Shown here: piece by piece, positions 34,913 to 43,196 of the stretch | Layout: the number at the start of each line of letters is the position of its first letter | Position numbering within the stretch: the first letter of the stretch is position 1 | Assembly: GCA_044226845.1 (NCBI GenBank) | Contig: JBGAGG010000007.1 | Location: 1 to 64,000 of the forward strand | Length of the DNA: 64,000 nt | Reading direction: 5' to 3' | DNA from: JAFDZO01 sp044226845 | GTDB lineage: Bacteria > Bacteroidota > Ignavibacteria > Tepidaquicellales > Tepidaquicellaceae | The notes under the pieces: model-generated | Database searches by the model: none | What the model saw: the letters and a program-made list of their open reading frames with translations, nothing else | What the model was told of the DNA's origin: nothing | Program-made: the position numbers and the translations under genes

Positions 34913-35028
34913 GGAGTGTACTTGTGGACCCGGGGTAAAACCCGTGGCAATTAACTTAACACACCATTCATAATTCAAAATTCAAAATTCATAATTCAAA
35001 ACTTCTGTCAATCCCAAAAAATAAATTT

Positions 35029-35052
35029 CTCCCTATTAGTAGTAATAGGGAG
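35029..35052. repeat. Perfect 10-bp inverted repeat ahead of the helix-turn-helix gene
   Basis: CTCCCTATTA / TAATAGGGAG around GTAG, about 75 nt before the start of the next gene. It could be an operator. The AATAGGGAGCA core recurs at 3985-4012. Confidence 0.5.
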
Positions 35053-35125
35053 CACTGTGTTTTTTTCTCTTATTTTTTTTTATAATTTCTCTCAAAATTT
35101 TTAAAATAAAAAAAAAGGAAATATT

Positions 35126-35860
35126 ATGTTTAACATGGAAGTAAAAACAAAATTCATCGAACTTAAAGCAGCGGGTATGCCAATGTATAAAATTGCCAAC
35201 GAGCTTGGCGTGCACCGCGCAACTATTATGCGGTGGAACAGGGAACTTGCTCCCTATATACTTATTGCAAGGCAGGATGTAATAGATGAAGTTCTTTTTG
35301 AGAACGGATGCATGAGAATAAGCCGCATTGAAAAAATTTCAAAAATGCTGACTGTTTATTATAATATTTTCGAGATGAATGAAACAGATAAAGAGCTTGA
35401 CCCGGATATGGTGATTGACAGAATAACAAAACTGACGAAACTGCTTATGCTTGAAACTTCTGCGAAAAGCGCAGAAACAAATATGCAGAATGATGAAGAC
35501 CTTCTTTATGGTCTCACTGAAGATGCCATAGATACTGATGAGACAGTGCTGGTAACTGATAAAGATAAATTTAACAGGTACGAGCCTGATGAAGAAACAC
35601 TAAATCTTCCGGACGAAGAAATTGATAAGTATGTTGAAGATATCAAAAAAAGAAAAGAGGAAAATCTTGGATTTATAAATTCGCATCCGCATTCAGTTCA
35701 GGACACATCTGAAAAAGCTGCCGAGCTTCAGGAAGTATTTAACAATACACTCAGAAGAAAATCGAATGAGGGAAATTATAAAACACAAAAATGTGACAAA
35801 TATGTGACAATGAAAAAAGCCGATATAACGTGTTTTAAGAAAAAGAAAAGAAGGGGATAA
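35126..35860 (+). CDS. Helix-turn-helix protein of unknown role
   Basis: A 244-residue protein. Residues about 5-40 form a helix-turn-helix of the resolvase/terminase-small-subunit type (FIELKAAGMPMYKIANELGV followed by HRATIMRWNREL). The middle is helical (MVIDRITKLTKLLMLETSAK), and the C-terminal half is acidic and then lysine rich. No catalytic domain is seen, so it is not a transposase by itself. A perfect inverted repeat lies upstream, and AAAAAGGAAA precedes the ATG. The last codons (KCDKYVT) contain two TGTGAC half-sites at 11-bp spacing, and another such pair follows the stop. The same motif is repeated upstream of tig. It could be a DNA-binding regulator or the core of a small mobile element; neither is proven. 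Confidence 0.6.
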   Translation: MFNMEVKTKFIELKAAGMPMYKIANELGVHRATIMRWNRELAPYILIARQDVIDEVLFENGCMRISRIEKISKMLTVYYNIFEMNETDKELDPDMVIDRITKLTKLLMLETSAKSAETNMQNDEDLLYGLTEDAIDTDETVLVTDKDKFNRYEPDEETLNLPDEEIDKYVEDIKKRKEENLGFINSHPHSVQDTSEKAAELQEVFNNTLRRKSNEGNYKTQKCDKYVTMKKADITCFKKKKRRG

Positions 35861-35905
35861 GCTGAAAAAATAGCTAATTTAAAATGTGACAATAATGTTA
35901 CTTTA
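35789..35905 (+). repeat. Two composite TGTKAC-N5-TGTKAC motifs at the 3' end of the helix-turn-helix gene
   Basis: Half-sites start at 35792/35803 (TGTGAC/TGTGAC, inside the coding end) and 35885/35896 (TGTGAC/TGTTAC, after the stop). Each pair is exactly 11 bp apart and preceded by AAAA. The consensus is the same as in the tig upstream region. Confidence 0.6.
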
Positions 35906-35933
35906 CAGGTAACTGATAACAGATAACCGACAA

Positions 35934-37757
35934 CTATACCGGCAGCTCGAGACTGAACGTAGTGCCTTTTCCGTATTCAGATTCGAATGTGATTTTGCCG
36001 CCGATTAAATCGGTCAGCTTTTTTACTATAGATAAGCCCAGCCCGGTGGAATTTTCTCCGCCCGTCGGCTTATTAGACATCCGTGAAAATTTCTGAAAAA
36101 CTTTTTCCTTTTCAGAATCTTTTATACCCATTCCGTTATCAATTACTTTTATGTAAATTTTATCAGACTTTGTTATTCGTACTTTAATTTGAGAGTCGGG
36201 ATTAGAGTATTTGATTGCATTTGAAACCAGGTTATCTAAAATACTGTATAAGGCATCTTCATCTGTGTTTACATTTATTACTTTTTCACAGTCAAGAAGA
36301 ATAGTTATATTTTTCACCGCAGCCTGCTGAATTAAATCATCTACAATGTGCTTTGCCATTATAGTGAGATTTACTTCATGATTTTTTAACCGATATCCGC
36401 CTGTCTCAATTATATTTATATTGATTAGATTAGTTACAATATTTTTCATTTTTGTAGAAGTTCGTTCTATCTTATCAAGATAAATTCCGATTTTCTCTTT
36501 AGAGAATGTATTCAGATATTTTTTTACGGTAGAGGCTGATAATGAGATAGAACTAAGCGGATTTTTTAAATCGTGAGCTGCTATTCCGAGGAACTCAGTT
36601 TTTTCATTATTGAGAATCATAAGCTGTTCATTAAGTTCATTTAGCTTTTTATTTTTTTCAGTCAGAACTTGAGACTCCTGCTGTAATCTATCTACTTTAT
36701 GGGCAACGCTTAAGTATCGTGTTTTAAAATCTGATGTTTCTTTTAATCTGTTTTCAATTAGAGTATGTCCTTTGATGTAAAACTCATAAGCAGTTTTATA
36801 ATCGCCAAGTTTAGCAGCAGCTTCTGATTTCGAATTATAAATATTCTCAAGTATAGGAAACAGCTTATACATTTCTCCAATTTGAATTGCTTCATTATAA
36901 TACTTTATTGCTTCATTATACTTTTCCTGAGCTGCATTTATATAGCCCAATATATAAATGCAATTTGATATAGGTTCTTTTTCTCCGGTAGATAAAAAAA
37001 TCTGAAGGCCTTCATTTACATACTTAACTCCTTCTTCATATTTGCCAAGTTCTCCCAGACCTATGCCTATATTCATATTTGCTCTGCCAATGCCGGAATT
37101 ATTATTCAGTTCTTCAAATAATTCCTTACATTGTTTAAAGTACTCAATGGCTTTTTCATATTGTTGAAGACTTAAATATGTGTTCCCTAAATTACCTGTT
37201 ACATGCGCAATCTCTAACTTTGAACCAACTTCAAGTTTGATTTTTAAAGCGCTGTTAAGATACTCAAGAGCAGAGTTGATTTCATTATTGCCGAGAAAAG
37301 AAAGACCAATGAGCATTTGCGAAGTTCCTTCGCCTTGCCTGTTTCCGATTTTTCTGTATAGGTTAAGTGCTTTGAATTGAGAATCTAATGCCCGGGAAAA
37401 ATCACCCGCAAAATTTTGTGTCATGCCGAGCATTTTCAAAGATTCAACTTCGTTATCTACGCTGCCATTTATTTCTGCTAAATGCGCGCTTTCAGATAGG
37501 CACTCAATTGCAGTTAGAAATTCTGCCTGTTTGTAATACAATTTGCCGAGCCAAAGAAGAGTTCTTTCAAGCCGTTCTGAGTCATTATATTCAATAGCAA
37601 TTTTCTTTGCCTCTTCAGCGTATTCAACAGCAAGTCGAGCTTTAGAATTATAATAATGCTTGGCAAGAGAATAAAGTAAATCACATTTTTCAATGCCTTC
37701 AGCTTTTTCTAATTTTGAATGCGCTTCTTCTATTTCAGGTGGTAACTCGTTTTGCAA
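35934..37757 (-). CDS. Cytosolic TPR-histidine kinase
   Basis: A 607-residue sensor kinase without membrane helices or signal peptide. Residues 1-340 are about seven TPR units (for example GNLGNTYLSLQQYEKAIEYF), then a coiled coil (about 345-390). The HisKA domain has the phosphorylated His395 in GIAAHDLKNPLSS, and the ATPase domain has LDNLVSNAIKYS, DNGMGI and STGLGLSIVKKL. The TPR part probably senses a protein or peptide partner. No response regulator lies beside it, so it is an orphan kinase. A close paralogue with the same layout is at 54254-56137. Its start lies 5' of the helix-turn-helix gene's convergent end. Confidence 0.9.
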   Translation of the reverse strand: MQNELPPEIEEAHSKLEKAEGIEKCDLLYSLAKHYYNSKARLAVEYAEEAKKIAIEYNDSERLERTLLWLGKLYYKQAEFLTAIECLSESAHLAEINGSVDNEVESLKMLGMTQNFAGDFSRALDSQFKALNLYRKIGNRQGEGTSQMLIGLSFLGNNEINSALEYLNSALKIKLEVGSKLEIAHVTGNLGNTYLSLQQYEKAIEYFKQCKELFEELNNNSGIGRANMNIGIGLGELGKYEEGVKYVNEGLQIFLSTGEKEPISNCIYILGYINAAQEKYNEAIKYYNEAIQIGEMYKLFPILENIYNSKSEAAAKLGDYKTAYEFYIKGHTLIENRLKETSDFKTRYLSVAHKVDRLQQESQVLTEKNKKLNELNEQLMILNNEKTEFLGIAAHDLKNPLSSISLSASTVKKYLNTFSKEKIGIYLDKIERTSTKMKNIVTNLININIIETGGYRLKNHEVNLTIMAKHIVDDLIQQAAVKNITILLDCEKVINVNTDEDALYSILDNLVSNAIKYSNPDSQIKVRITKSDKIYIKVIDNGMGIKDSEKEKVFQKFSRMSNKPTGGENSTGLGLSIVKKLTDLIGGKITFESEYGKGTTFSLELPV

Positions 37758-37859
37758 ATTTTATTGATTAACAAATTTCAGATAGCAATGAACAATTAAC
37801 TGTACGCAATAGTAACTCATTAGTCATTCCGGAAAAGATGGAGCCGTTTACACAGTAAC

Positions 37860-38579
37860 TCATTTTTTGTATTCTTTCCAAAGCTCGTTGAAGATTCTAT
37901 CAAGCTCAGGTCCTAATAATTCTCTGTCGTCTGTTTTTGAAGGCATGTTTTCAAATACCATGAACGGAACATCGACGTTGTTAATTTTTATGTGAGTCGT
38001 AAATCCTTTTGAGACTTCTTCCCAGTCAACAATTTTATAAAGCTTTTCAAGTTTTGCATCGGGAAGTCCGTGCTCTAAAATGCTGTCAGGTTTATCAGGG
38101 TTAAATCTTTTTCTGTTCTTTCTTAATGATTCTTCGTAAGGCACGTTAATGTAAACAAGTACTGCATCTTTTAAAATATTTTCCGATAAGTGTTTGAATG
38201 CTTCCTTATATCCGCCGTGCTGTGTACCGCGTGAGAATTCTATCAGCACAGTTGTATCATCGTGTAGATTCGGATTATCTCTTAAAAGCTTATCATAGTT
38301 CATTGAAATTTTTTCAATCAATAAATGCCACTGATGCTCATGAATAAAATCGTTATCGGGTGTTGACATCATGCGCGGCTTGCCTAATTTTTTTTCGAGG
38401 ATATGGTCTTGCTCGAACCATTCCCATAGGATAGGGAAGTCGTCAAGCTCTAATATTTTACCCACGTGAAATCTTTGTATGCGTTCTTCAGGTGATGTGT
38501 TCTTTAAATAAGCCATTGTTTCGGATTTTCCTGATGCAGGTCGGCCGAGCAGAATAATTTTTTTAAAAATGTCAGACAT
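37860..38579 (-). CDS. P-loop nucleotide-binding protein (kinase-like)
   Basis: A 239-residue soluble protein. It has a clear Walker A, GRPASGKSE (12-20), after a beta-strand KIILL. VLIEFSRGTQHGGYKEAF in the middle and VLVYINVPYEESLRKNRKRF near 145 resemble the second acidic strand and the LID region of small nucleoside or nucleotide kinases. The C-terminal part has DDRELLGPELDRIFNELW. I do not recognise a named family. A small-molecule kinase is the best guess from the fold. It stands alone, and a composite inverted-repeat element lies upstream. Confidence 0.65.
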   Translation of the reverse strand: MSDIFKKIILLGRPASGKSETMAYLKNTSPEERIQRFHVGKILELDDFPILWEWFEQDHILEKKLGKPRMMSTPDNDFIHEHQWHLLIEKISMNYDKLLRDNPNLHDDTTVLIEFSRGTQHGGYKEAFKHLSENILKDAVLVYINVPYEESLRKNRKRFNPDKPDSILEHGLPDAKLEKLYKIVDWEEVSKGFTTHIKINNVDVPFMVFENMPSKTDDRELLGPELDRIFNELWKEYKK

Positions 38580-38652
38580 AGGAGTAATTTTTAATTATTA
38601 AATATAGTTCTTTAGTATCAGTGAAATAAAGCAGATATAAATTAATTATTTT

Positions 38653-38794
38653 TAACCACAGAGGTTACAGAGTTGAAGAAATGAGTTCACAGAAAAATCA
38701 ATAAATCTTGATCAAAATTATAATTAATCTTTGTGTACTTTGTGAATAAATCTGTTTTGTCCCTGTCCCGCTTTAGCGGTATGTGGTTAAATAA
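38653..38794. repeat. Possible non-autonomous inverted-repeat element
   Basis: Begins TTAACCACAGAGGTTACAGA and ends with CTTTGTGTACTTTGTGAA followed by TATGTGGTTAA, so the ends are complementary (TTAACCACA / TGTGGTTAA). A CCCGCTTTAGCGG palindrome lies inside. Similar ACCACAGAG...TGTGGTTAA units are common in bacterial intergenic regions. No gene inside. Confidence 0.4.
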
Positions 38795-38824
38795 AATTCA
38801 GCATTGAAACACTAATACTGTAAT

Positions 38825-39886
38825 TTAACGGCTTAGAATGGGTTTTGAAATGAAAATATTTTTATTGATATTTTCACGGTATACATAAAGGACTTCCGGG
38901 GAAGAATCTATCTGCATTATCGAATGGTTGATTATTTTCCCGTGGCTGTCATAAATAGGGAAGTTCTGGTTCCAGTATGATATCATTTTTATACGGTCAA
39001 ACTTTGGTTCGGTCACAAATCTGAATACATCCTGAATCCATTGGCTCTTATCACCTCTGGCTTTATCTTCAGTAACGCCGAACTCAAACAGCGCCAAAGG
39101 TTTAGTAGCAGAGATATGAGCCATGTCATCGTAGATATCTTCAAATGAATCTATTATCTCAATCCATTTGTCTCCGATTCTCTGCGAGCCGTATATGCTG
39201 ACGCCAATCCAGTCAACGTAATCGTCGCCGGGATAATAGCGTTTCATGTTATTCCATTCAGCCTGATTGCTTGAGCCGCCGTTAGGATGAAAAGCCCAGG
39301 TAATATTTGTTGCGCCTACGCTGCGAAAAATATCAACAATGTGCCTGTAAGTATCTCTGTACATTTTGCCTGCAGTTTTTATATTGCCGTCATAAAAATT
39401 ATATTCGCCGCTCCATGGAAACCAGTTGCCGTTCATTTCCGGGGCGAAGTCAAGCATTAGCGGTATGCCGGAGTTCTTTGCATCAATAGCCCATTGAGTG
39501 ATTTCTCTATCAAAGTCGCCGTACAGAATATTATCCATTGAAAAAATGGAATCTCTGCGGAACTGCCTGTAGCTTGAGCGGGGAAGAAGGCTGACGAATG
39601 GTATACTGCCTAAGGAATAAATATCCTGAACTTCTTTGGCAGGGAATTTTATTCCGTCAAACCAGTTCTGACCGAAATAAACAACGGCAACATCTTTGCC
39701 TGCAGTGCGAGTAAAATTTTTAACACGGGCTGCATTTATGGAATCACCGTTAATACCCCAGCCTGCCATAGTGCCATGGTAAATACCATCGCCCGGAGGC
39801 GGAAGAAGTTTTATATTTTGTGCAAACAACTCATCGTTTAGGTGAACGAATGAAATAGCTAACAATAATCCGAGAAGAATTTTCAT
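38825..39886 (-). CDS. Exported GH26-like glycoside hydrolase (beta-mannanase family)
   Basis: A 353-residue protein with signal peptide MKILLGLLLAISFVHLNDELFAQ. The barrel matches glycoside hydrolase family 26. The acid/base Glu150 lies in DFAPEMNGNWFPWSG, the HPNGG block is near 200, and the nucleophile Glu268 lies in ALFEFGVTED, at the expected strand positions 4 and 7. WNQNFP near the end fits strand 8. Family members cleave beta-1,4-mannan or related beta-glucans, and some act on self-made exopolysaccharide. It has no carbohydrate-binding module and no type IX sorting domain, so it is probably periplasmic. The exopolysaccharide synthase cluster lies 1 kb away, which makes a trimming role possible. 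Confidence 0.8.
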   Translation of the reverse strand: MKILLGLLLAISFVHLNDELFAQNIKLLPPPGDGIYHGTMAGWGINGDSINAARVKNFTRTAGKDVAVVYFGQNWFDGIKFPAKEVQDIYSLGSIPFVSLLPRSSYRQFRRDSIFSMDNILYGDFDREITQWAIDAKNSGIPLMLDFAPEMNGNWFPWSGEYNFYDGNIKTAGKMYRDTYRHIVDIFRSVGATNITWAFHPNGGSSNQAEWNNMKRYYPGDDYVDWIGVSIYGSQRIGDKWIEIIDSFEDIYDDMAHISATKPLALFEFGVTEDKARGDKSQWIQDVFRFVTEPKFDRIKMISYWNQNFPIYDSHGKIINHSIMQIDSSPEVLYVYRENINKNIFISKPILSR

Positions 39887-39998
39887 TATACTAAGATGTA
39901 ACAGAAAACTGAAAAAAAAAATTCAATTATTGGGATGAATTGAAGGACAAAAGTAACAGTAACCCCGCCCTTTAGGGTGAGGCAATCACATGGTTTGT

Positions 39999-40040
39999 TA
40001 AGCCCCCTCCTTAATAAGGAGGTGGTAGGGGGTGGTTAAC
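39999..40040. repeat. Dispersed G-rich palindrome (copy i)
   Basis: TAAGCCCCCTCCTTAATAAG, then GAGGTGGTAGGGGGTGGTTA. It lies in the 279-nt gap between the divergent hydrolase genes. Two further small palindromes flank it (CCCGCCCTTTAGGGTGAGG at 39963 and ACCCTGAAGGGTCGGGT at 40053). Confidence 0.75.
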
Positions 40041-40165
40041 AAGAAAAGTTTAACCCTGAAGGGTCGGGTTACTGAAAAACTATCCCTATTAATAAGCTCT
40101 GAGGAATTGATTTATTAAAAAATTTCTTTTAGTTTCACAAAGTTTCATTTCAAAAAAATACATTT

Positions 40166-40654
40166 ATGAATTCAGCATTACTTGTAATTGATTTACAAAA
40201 CGGATTTTTAAAAAACTATCCCTGTTATCCGCCGCTTGACCAGACTCTTGAGTATATAAACGCAGCAATTGACGTTTATAAAAGTAAAGGCAAGCCTGTT
40301 ATCTTAATAAAAGATATAGATGCTAAAGGCGAGAACTGGGAAGCGCCGTTCGATTTAATTAACGGATTAATTCTCAATGAAGCTGAATGCCATTTAATAG
40401 AAAAGTCATATTCAAACAGCTTCTGGAAAACAGAGCTTGAAGAGCTGCTGAAAAAATTAGATGTGAAGTTTCCTGTTTTAACCGGATTTGCCGCCGAGTA
40501 TTGCATTTATGCAACGTATAACGGAGCAATGGAAAGAGGGTTTCATCCTTTGATTTTAAAAAGCGGTATCATCAGCCACAAGAATCATTATGCAGAAATG
40601 ATTGAAGGCGCTGCGAATACAATTTCTGTATTTACTTTAAACCAGCTGCTATAG
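40166..40654 (+). CDS. Isochorismatase-family cysteine hydrolase
   Basis: A 162-residue soluble enzyme of the isochorismatase/nicotinamidase fold. The expected triad is present: Asp9 in LLVIDLQNGF, Lys80 in HLIEKSYSNSF and Cys113 in TGFAAEYCIYATYNGA. The cis-peptide GFAAE before the cysteine is typical. Substrate candidates are nicotinamide, N-carbamoyl amides or similar; sequence alone does not decide. It is shorter than true nicotinamidases (about 200) and lacks their DxH metal site, so a general amidase role is more likely. The gene is single and convergent with the glycosyltransferase operon. Confidence 0.85.
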   Translation: MNSALLVIDLQNGFLKNYPCYPPLDQTLEYINAAIDVYKSKGKPVILIKDIDAKGENWEAPFDLINGLILNEAECHLIEKSYSNSFWKTELEELLKKLDVKFPVLTGFAAEYCIYATYNGAMERGFHPLILKSGIISHKNHYAEMIEGAANTISVFTLNQLL

Positions 40655-40670
40655 AATGAAATGTAAAATA

Positions 40671-40703
40671 AAAAAGCCCTTAAGAAAATCTCAGAAGGGC
40701 TTT
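40671..40703 (-). terminator. Terminator of the GT2/two-component operon
   Basis: Stem AAAGCCCTT / AAGGGCTTT. Read on the minus strand it is followed by TTTTTATTTTA, whereas the plus side lacks T residues. A second palindrome GTTACGAAGC / GCTTCGTAAC lies at 40718-40741. Confidence 0.7.
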
Positions 40704-40760
40704 GAAAAAGATTAGTCCGTTACGAAGCAGGAGCTTCGTAACGAGGAGTTAGTTAAATTT

Positions 40761-42695
40761 TTACGGTTGTGTCTGCGGTACTGAAACGAAGGCAGATTTT
40801 TTACTGAACGAACTGAGTCCGTGTGTTGTCTTCTCCCAATAGAACGGCTTTGTAATAAGCTGCGCAAAACCTTTCCATGCGCCGATGCTGATCATAATCC
40901 AGTAAATAGGAATTGTAAGCGCAACGGGAATAGAGCCGTAGTTTCGTTTCAATAAATACGGTCCGATATGAAGAACGATATAAATAAGGTTACCGAGAAT
41001 TAAATTGAATTCGCAAATTGTCTGAAGCTCCGGCGGGAATAAATAATTCGATGCTTCAGGGAAAAATAAAGTCAGCAATGTTACAATCCAAAGCAAAGGA
41101 TTTATAAGAGGAAGTAAAATATTTCCTCCGAATGTAAACATAAAGAATGCGAATTTCTTCCAGCCTAATCCGCGGACGAATCTGAGAGGAAATCTCATGT
41201 GCACGAGGAAGGTCTGCATATATCCTTTGAACCACCGTGAGCGCTGACGAATCCAGTTCCACACTTCAAGATTTGCTTCTTCAAGAGTGTAGGAGTTCAA
41301 CATAGCTGTATTATAATTTCTGATAGAGATACGGATTCCAAGATCGGCATCTTCAGTTACGTTGTAAGGGTCCCAGCCGCCAAGCTGTTTTAATGTCTTT
41401 GTTTTAAAGTGATTGCTTGTGCCTCCGAGCGGAAGGGGAGCATCAACGAAGTCAAGCCCCTGCAGCCAGTAATCGAACCAGAAAGAATACTCAAGCGAGA
41501 ACCATCTTGCAAGAAGATTTTCTTTAGGGTTATAAAAATTCAGGTGGCCTTGTAAACAAATATAAGAGTCATCAACCTTACTGAAAGCAACAATTGCTTT
41601 TTTCAGCTGGTCTATATCCGGTTCGTCTTCAGCGTCATAGATGCAGACATACTCACCGCGGGCTCTGTATAAGCCATAGTTACATGCGCGGGGTTTTGTT
41701 TTAATATCGGCATCAGGTACAATAAGTATTTCGAAAATTTTTGTGTATTCCTGATATTCTTCAGCGGACATATTGCCAAGCATAACTTCAGGTTTACCGC
41801 CGATAAGTCCCAGGCGTTTTGCTTCGTTTAAAGTGATGTCATCTTTTTCTTCAACAAGAACTTTGATATCGAGCTTATCCTTGGGATAATCCATTCTATT
41901 CATGTTGATAATAATATCTGAAAGAACTTCCGCTTCTTTATAAACAGGAATAAGCACTGTGTAAAGTGGAAGGTTATCTTCATTAAGATTTCTTACTTCA
42001 GCCTCGGTAACGGTTATACCTTTACCGGAATTTTCAAATCCGCGAAGCGAAATATAAAGCTTGAAAGGGTTTAAGAAGAAATATAGCAGATTAACTGCAA
42101 GGAATAATATAAACGTTGTACCTGTCGGAGCAAGGATTAAACATATTGCCAGAAATATTGCGCAGCAGATAATAAATATCTTCTGCCATTTGTATAAAAC
42201 TGTAAAAGCTGATTCTTCAGGAGCTCTATCTCGAAGTTCGCCGAGAGCTTTATAGGTGTGGATTTCCCTGTAGCCGTAATCTAGTGCTTCTTCGATAGCA
42301 TCGATTGTAGCGACACAAATTTCAATATCGCGTTTGAAGATTCTGCCCAGTTCTTTAAAGAGCTTAAAGTTAAAAGGGTTAGCTGTTGCAATCTTAACTT
42401 TCTTTGCAGATATATTTAAAATGAAGATTAAGTTCTTTTTAATAACATTGAACGGCAGCCCCATTGCAAGATTGCTTTTACTTCTCAGGGCTTCTTTTTC
42501 TATGTACTCAAGGTTTAAATCTTTGGCAAGATGTCTGAAGAATTCATCATCCAGAAGAACTTTTTTATCGCGTAAGATATTGATATAGTTCTGCTCGTTA
42601 GAAGCAGTACCTATATATTTTTCATCAATCCCGTACTTTTTAAGCAGGTCTTTAAGGTATTTTGCGAGTATTCCTCTGGTTTCTTCTGTGTACAT
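40761..42695 (-). CDS. Processive GT2 polysaccharide synthase with N-terminal GspE_N/MshEN-like domain
   Basis: A 644-residue inner-membrane enzyme. Residues about 10-145 match the N-terminal domain of type II secretion ATPases (LLDDEFFRHLAKDLNLEYIE, ISAKKVKIATANPFNFKLFK, ATIDAIEEALDYGYR). Related MshEN domains bind cyclic di-GMP, for example in the GT2 protein NfrB. Two helices (172-210) precede a GT2 domain with VLIPVYKEAEVL (247-258), YDAEDEPD (353-360), the acceptor-site TEDADLG (447-453) and QRSRW (484-488), the D-D-D-QxxRW pattern of cellulose and chitin synthases. Further helices follow. There is no PilZ domain, so the N-terminal domain may be the control module. It is the last gene of an operon with a BcsB-like partner, a kinase and a response regulator. 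Confidence 0.85.
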   Translation of the reverse strand: MYTEETRGILAKYLKDLLKKYGIDEKYIGTASNEQNYINILRDKKVLLDDEFFRHLAKDLNLEYIEKEALRSKSNLAMGLPFNVIKKNLIFILNISAKKVKIATANPFNFKLFKELGRIFKRDIEICVATIDAIEEALDYGYREIHTYKALGELRDRAPEESAFTVLYKWQKIFIICCAIFLAICLILAPTGTTFILFLAVNLLYFFLNPFKLYISLRGFENSGKGITVTEAEVRNLNEDNLPLYTVLIPVYKEAEVLSDIIINMNRMDYPKDKLDIKVLVEEKDDITLNEAKRLGLIGGKPEVMLGNMSAEEYQEYTKIFEILIVPDADIKTKPRACNYGLYRARGEYVCIYDAEDEPDIDQLKKAIVAFSKVDDSYICLQGHLNFYNPKENLLARWFSLEYSFWFDYWLQGLDFVDAPLPLGGTSNHFKTKTLKQLGGWDPYNVTEDADLGIRISIRNYNTAMLNSYTLEEANLEVWNWIRQRSRWFKGYMQTFLVHMRFPLRFVRGLGWKKFAFFMFTFGGNILLPLINPLLWIVTLLTLFFPEASNYLFPPELQTICEFNLILGNLIYIVLHIGPYLLKRNYGSIPVALTIPIYWIMISIGAWKGFAQLITKPFYWEKTTHGLSSFSKKSAFVSVPQTQP

Positions 42696-42743
42696 TCAGG
42701 GTTTTTTAGTTGTACAAATTAAGTGCTGTACTTAAGTATTAAA

Positions 42744-43184
42744 CTACGTATCTAAGTTATTGAGTCTGTCTTCGATCCAGTCGCTTACTTTGTCTTCGTT
42801 CATTCTGTCTTCTTTTTCCTGTTCGATAAGTTTTTCCTCAATAACCTTTAAAAGATTTTCTGGATTAACAGGCTTCATTATGTATGCATCGGCGCCGGAG
42901 TTTAAAGCAAGAACTGCATTCTCTAAGCTTGCAAAACCCGTTACCATTATTTTTTTCATCTTGGGTTTTTCTTTATGCGCTTCAGCCAGCAGCTCTGTTC
43001 CGAGCATATCAGGAAGCATTATGTCGAACAATGCGAGATTGTAATCGTTTCTTCTGATTTTATCCAGCCCTTCTTTTGCAGTATCGGCTGTATCAGTGTC
43101 ATAACCGGTCAGCTCAAGGATTTCCTTGATTGTCTGAACGATGCTTACATCATCATCGACAATAATTATTCTTACGTTTTCCAT
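42744..43184 (-). CDS. Single-domain response regulator
   Basis: A 146-residue CheY-like receiver with no output domain. The acidic pocket is IVDDD (residues 8-12), the phosphorylated Asp54 lies in LFDIMLPDM, the conserved Thr is in IMVTGFAS and the Lys in YIMKPVNP. About 20 extra C-terminal residues are charged (KEDRMNEDKVSDWIEDRLNN). It lies 12 nt after the histidine kinase gene and 48 nt before the GT2 gene, so it probably relays the kinase signal by protein contact, perhaps to the synthase. No DNA-binding or GGDEF domain is attached. Confidence 0.92.
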   Translation of the reverse strand: MENVRIIIVDDDVSIVQTIKEILELTGYDTDTADTAKEGLDKIRRNDYNLALFDIMLPDMLGTELLAEAHKEKPKMKKIMVTGFASLENAVLALNSGADAYIMKPVNPENLLKVIEEKLIEQEKEDRMNEDKVSDWIEDRLNNLDT

Positions 43185-43196
43185 TAAATTGTTCTC

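Noticed and set aside
35126..35860. Prophage or complete insertion sequence
   Set aside because: A helix-turn-helix is present, but there is no transposase, integrase, terminase large subunit or structural gene nearby.
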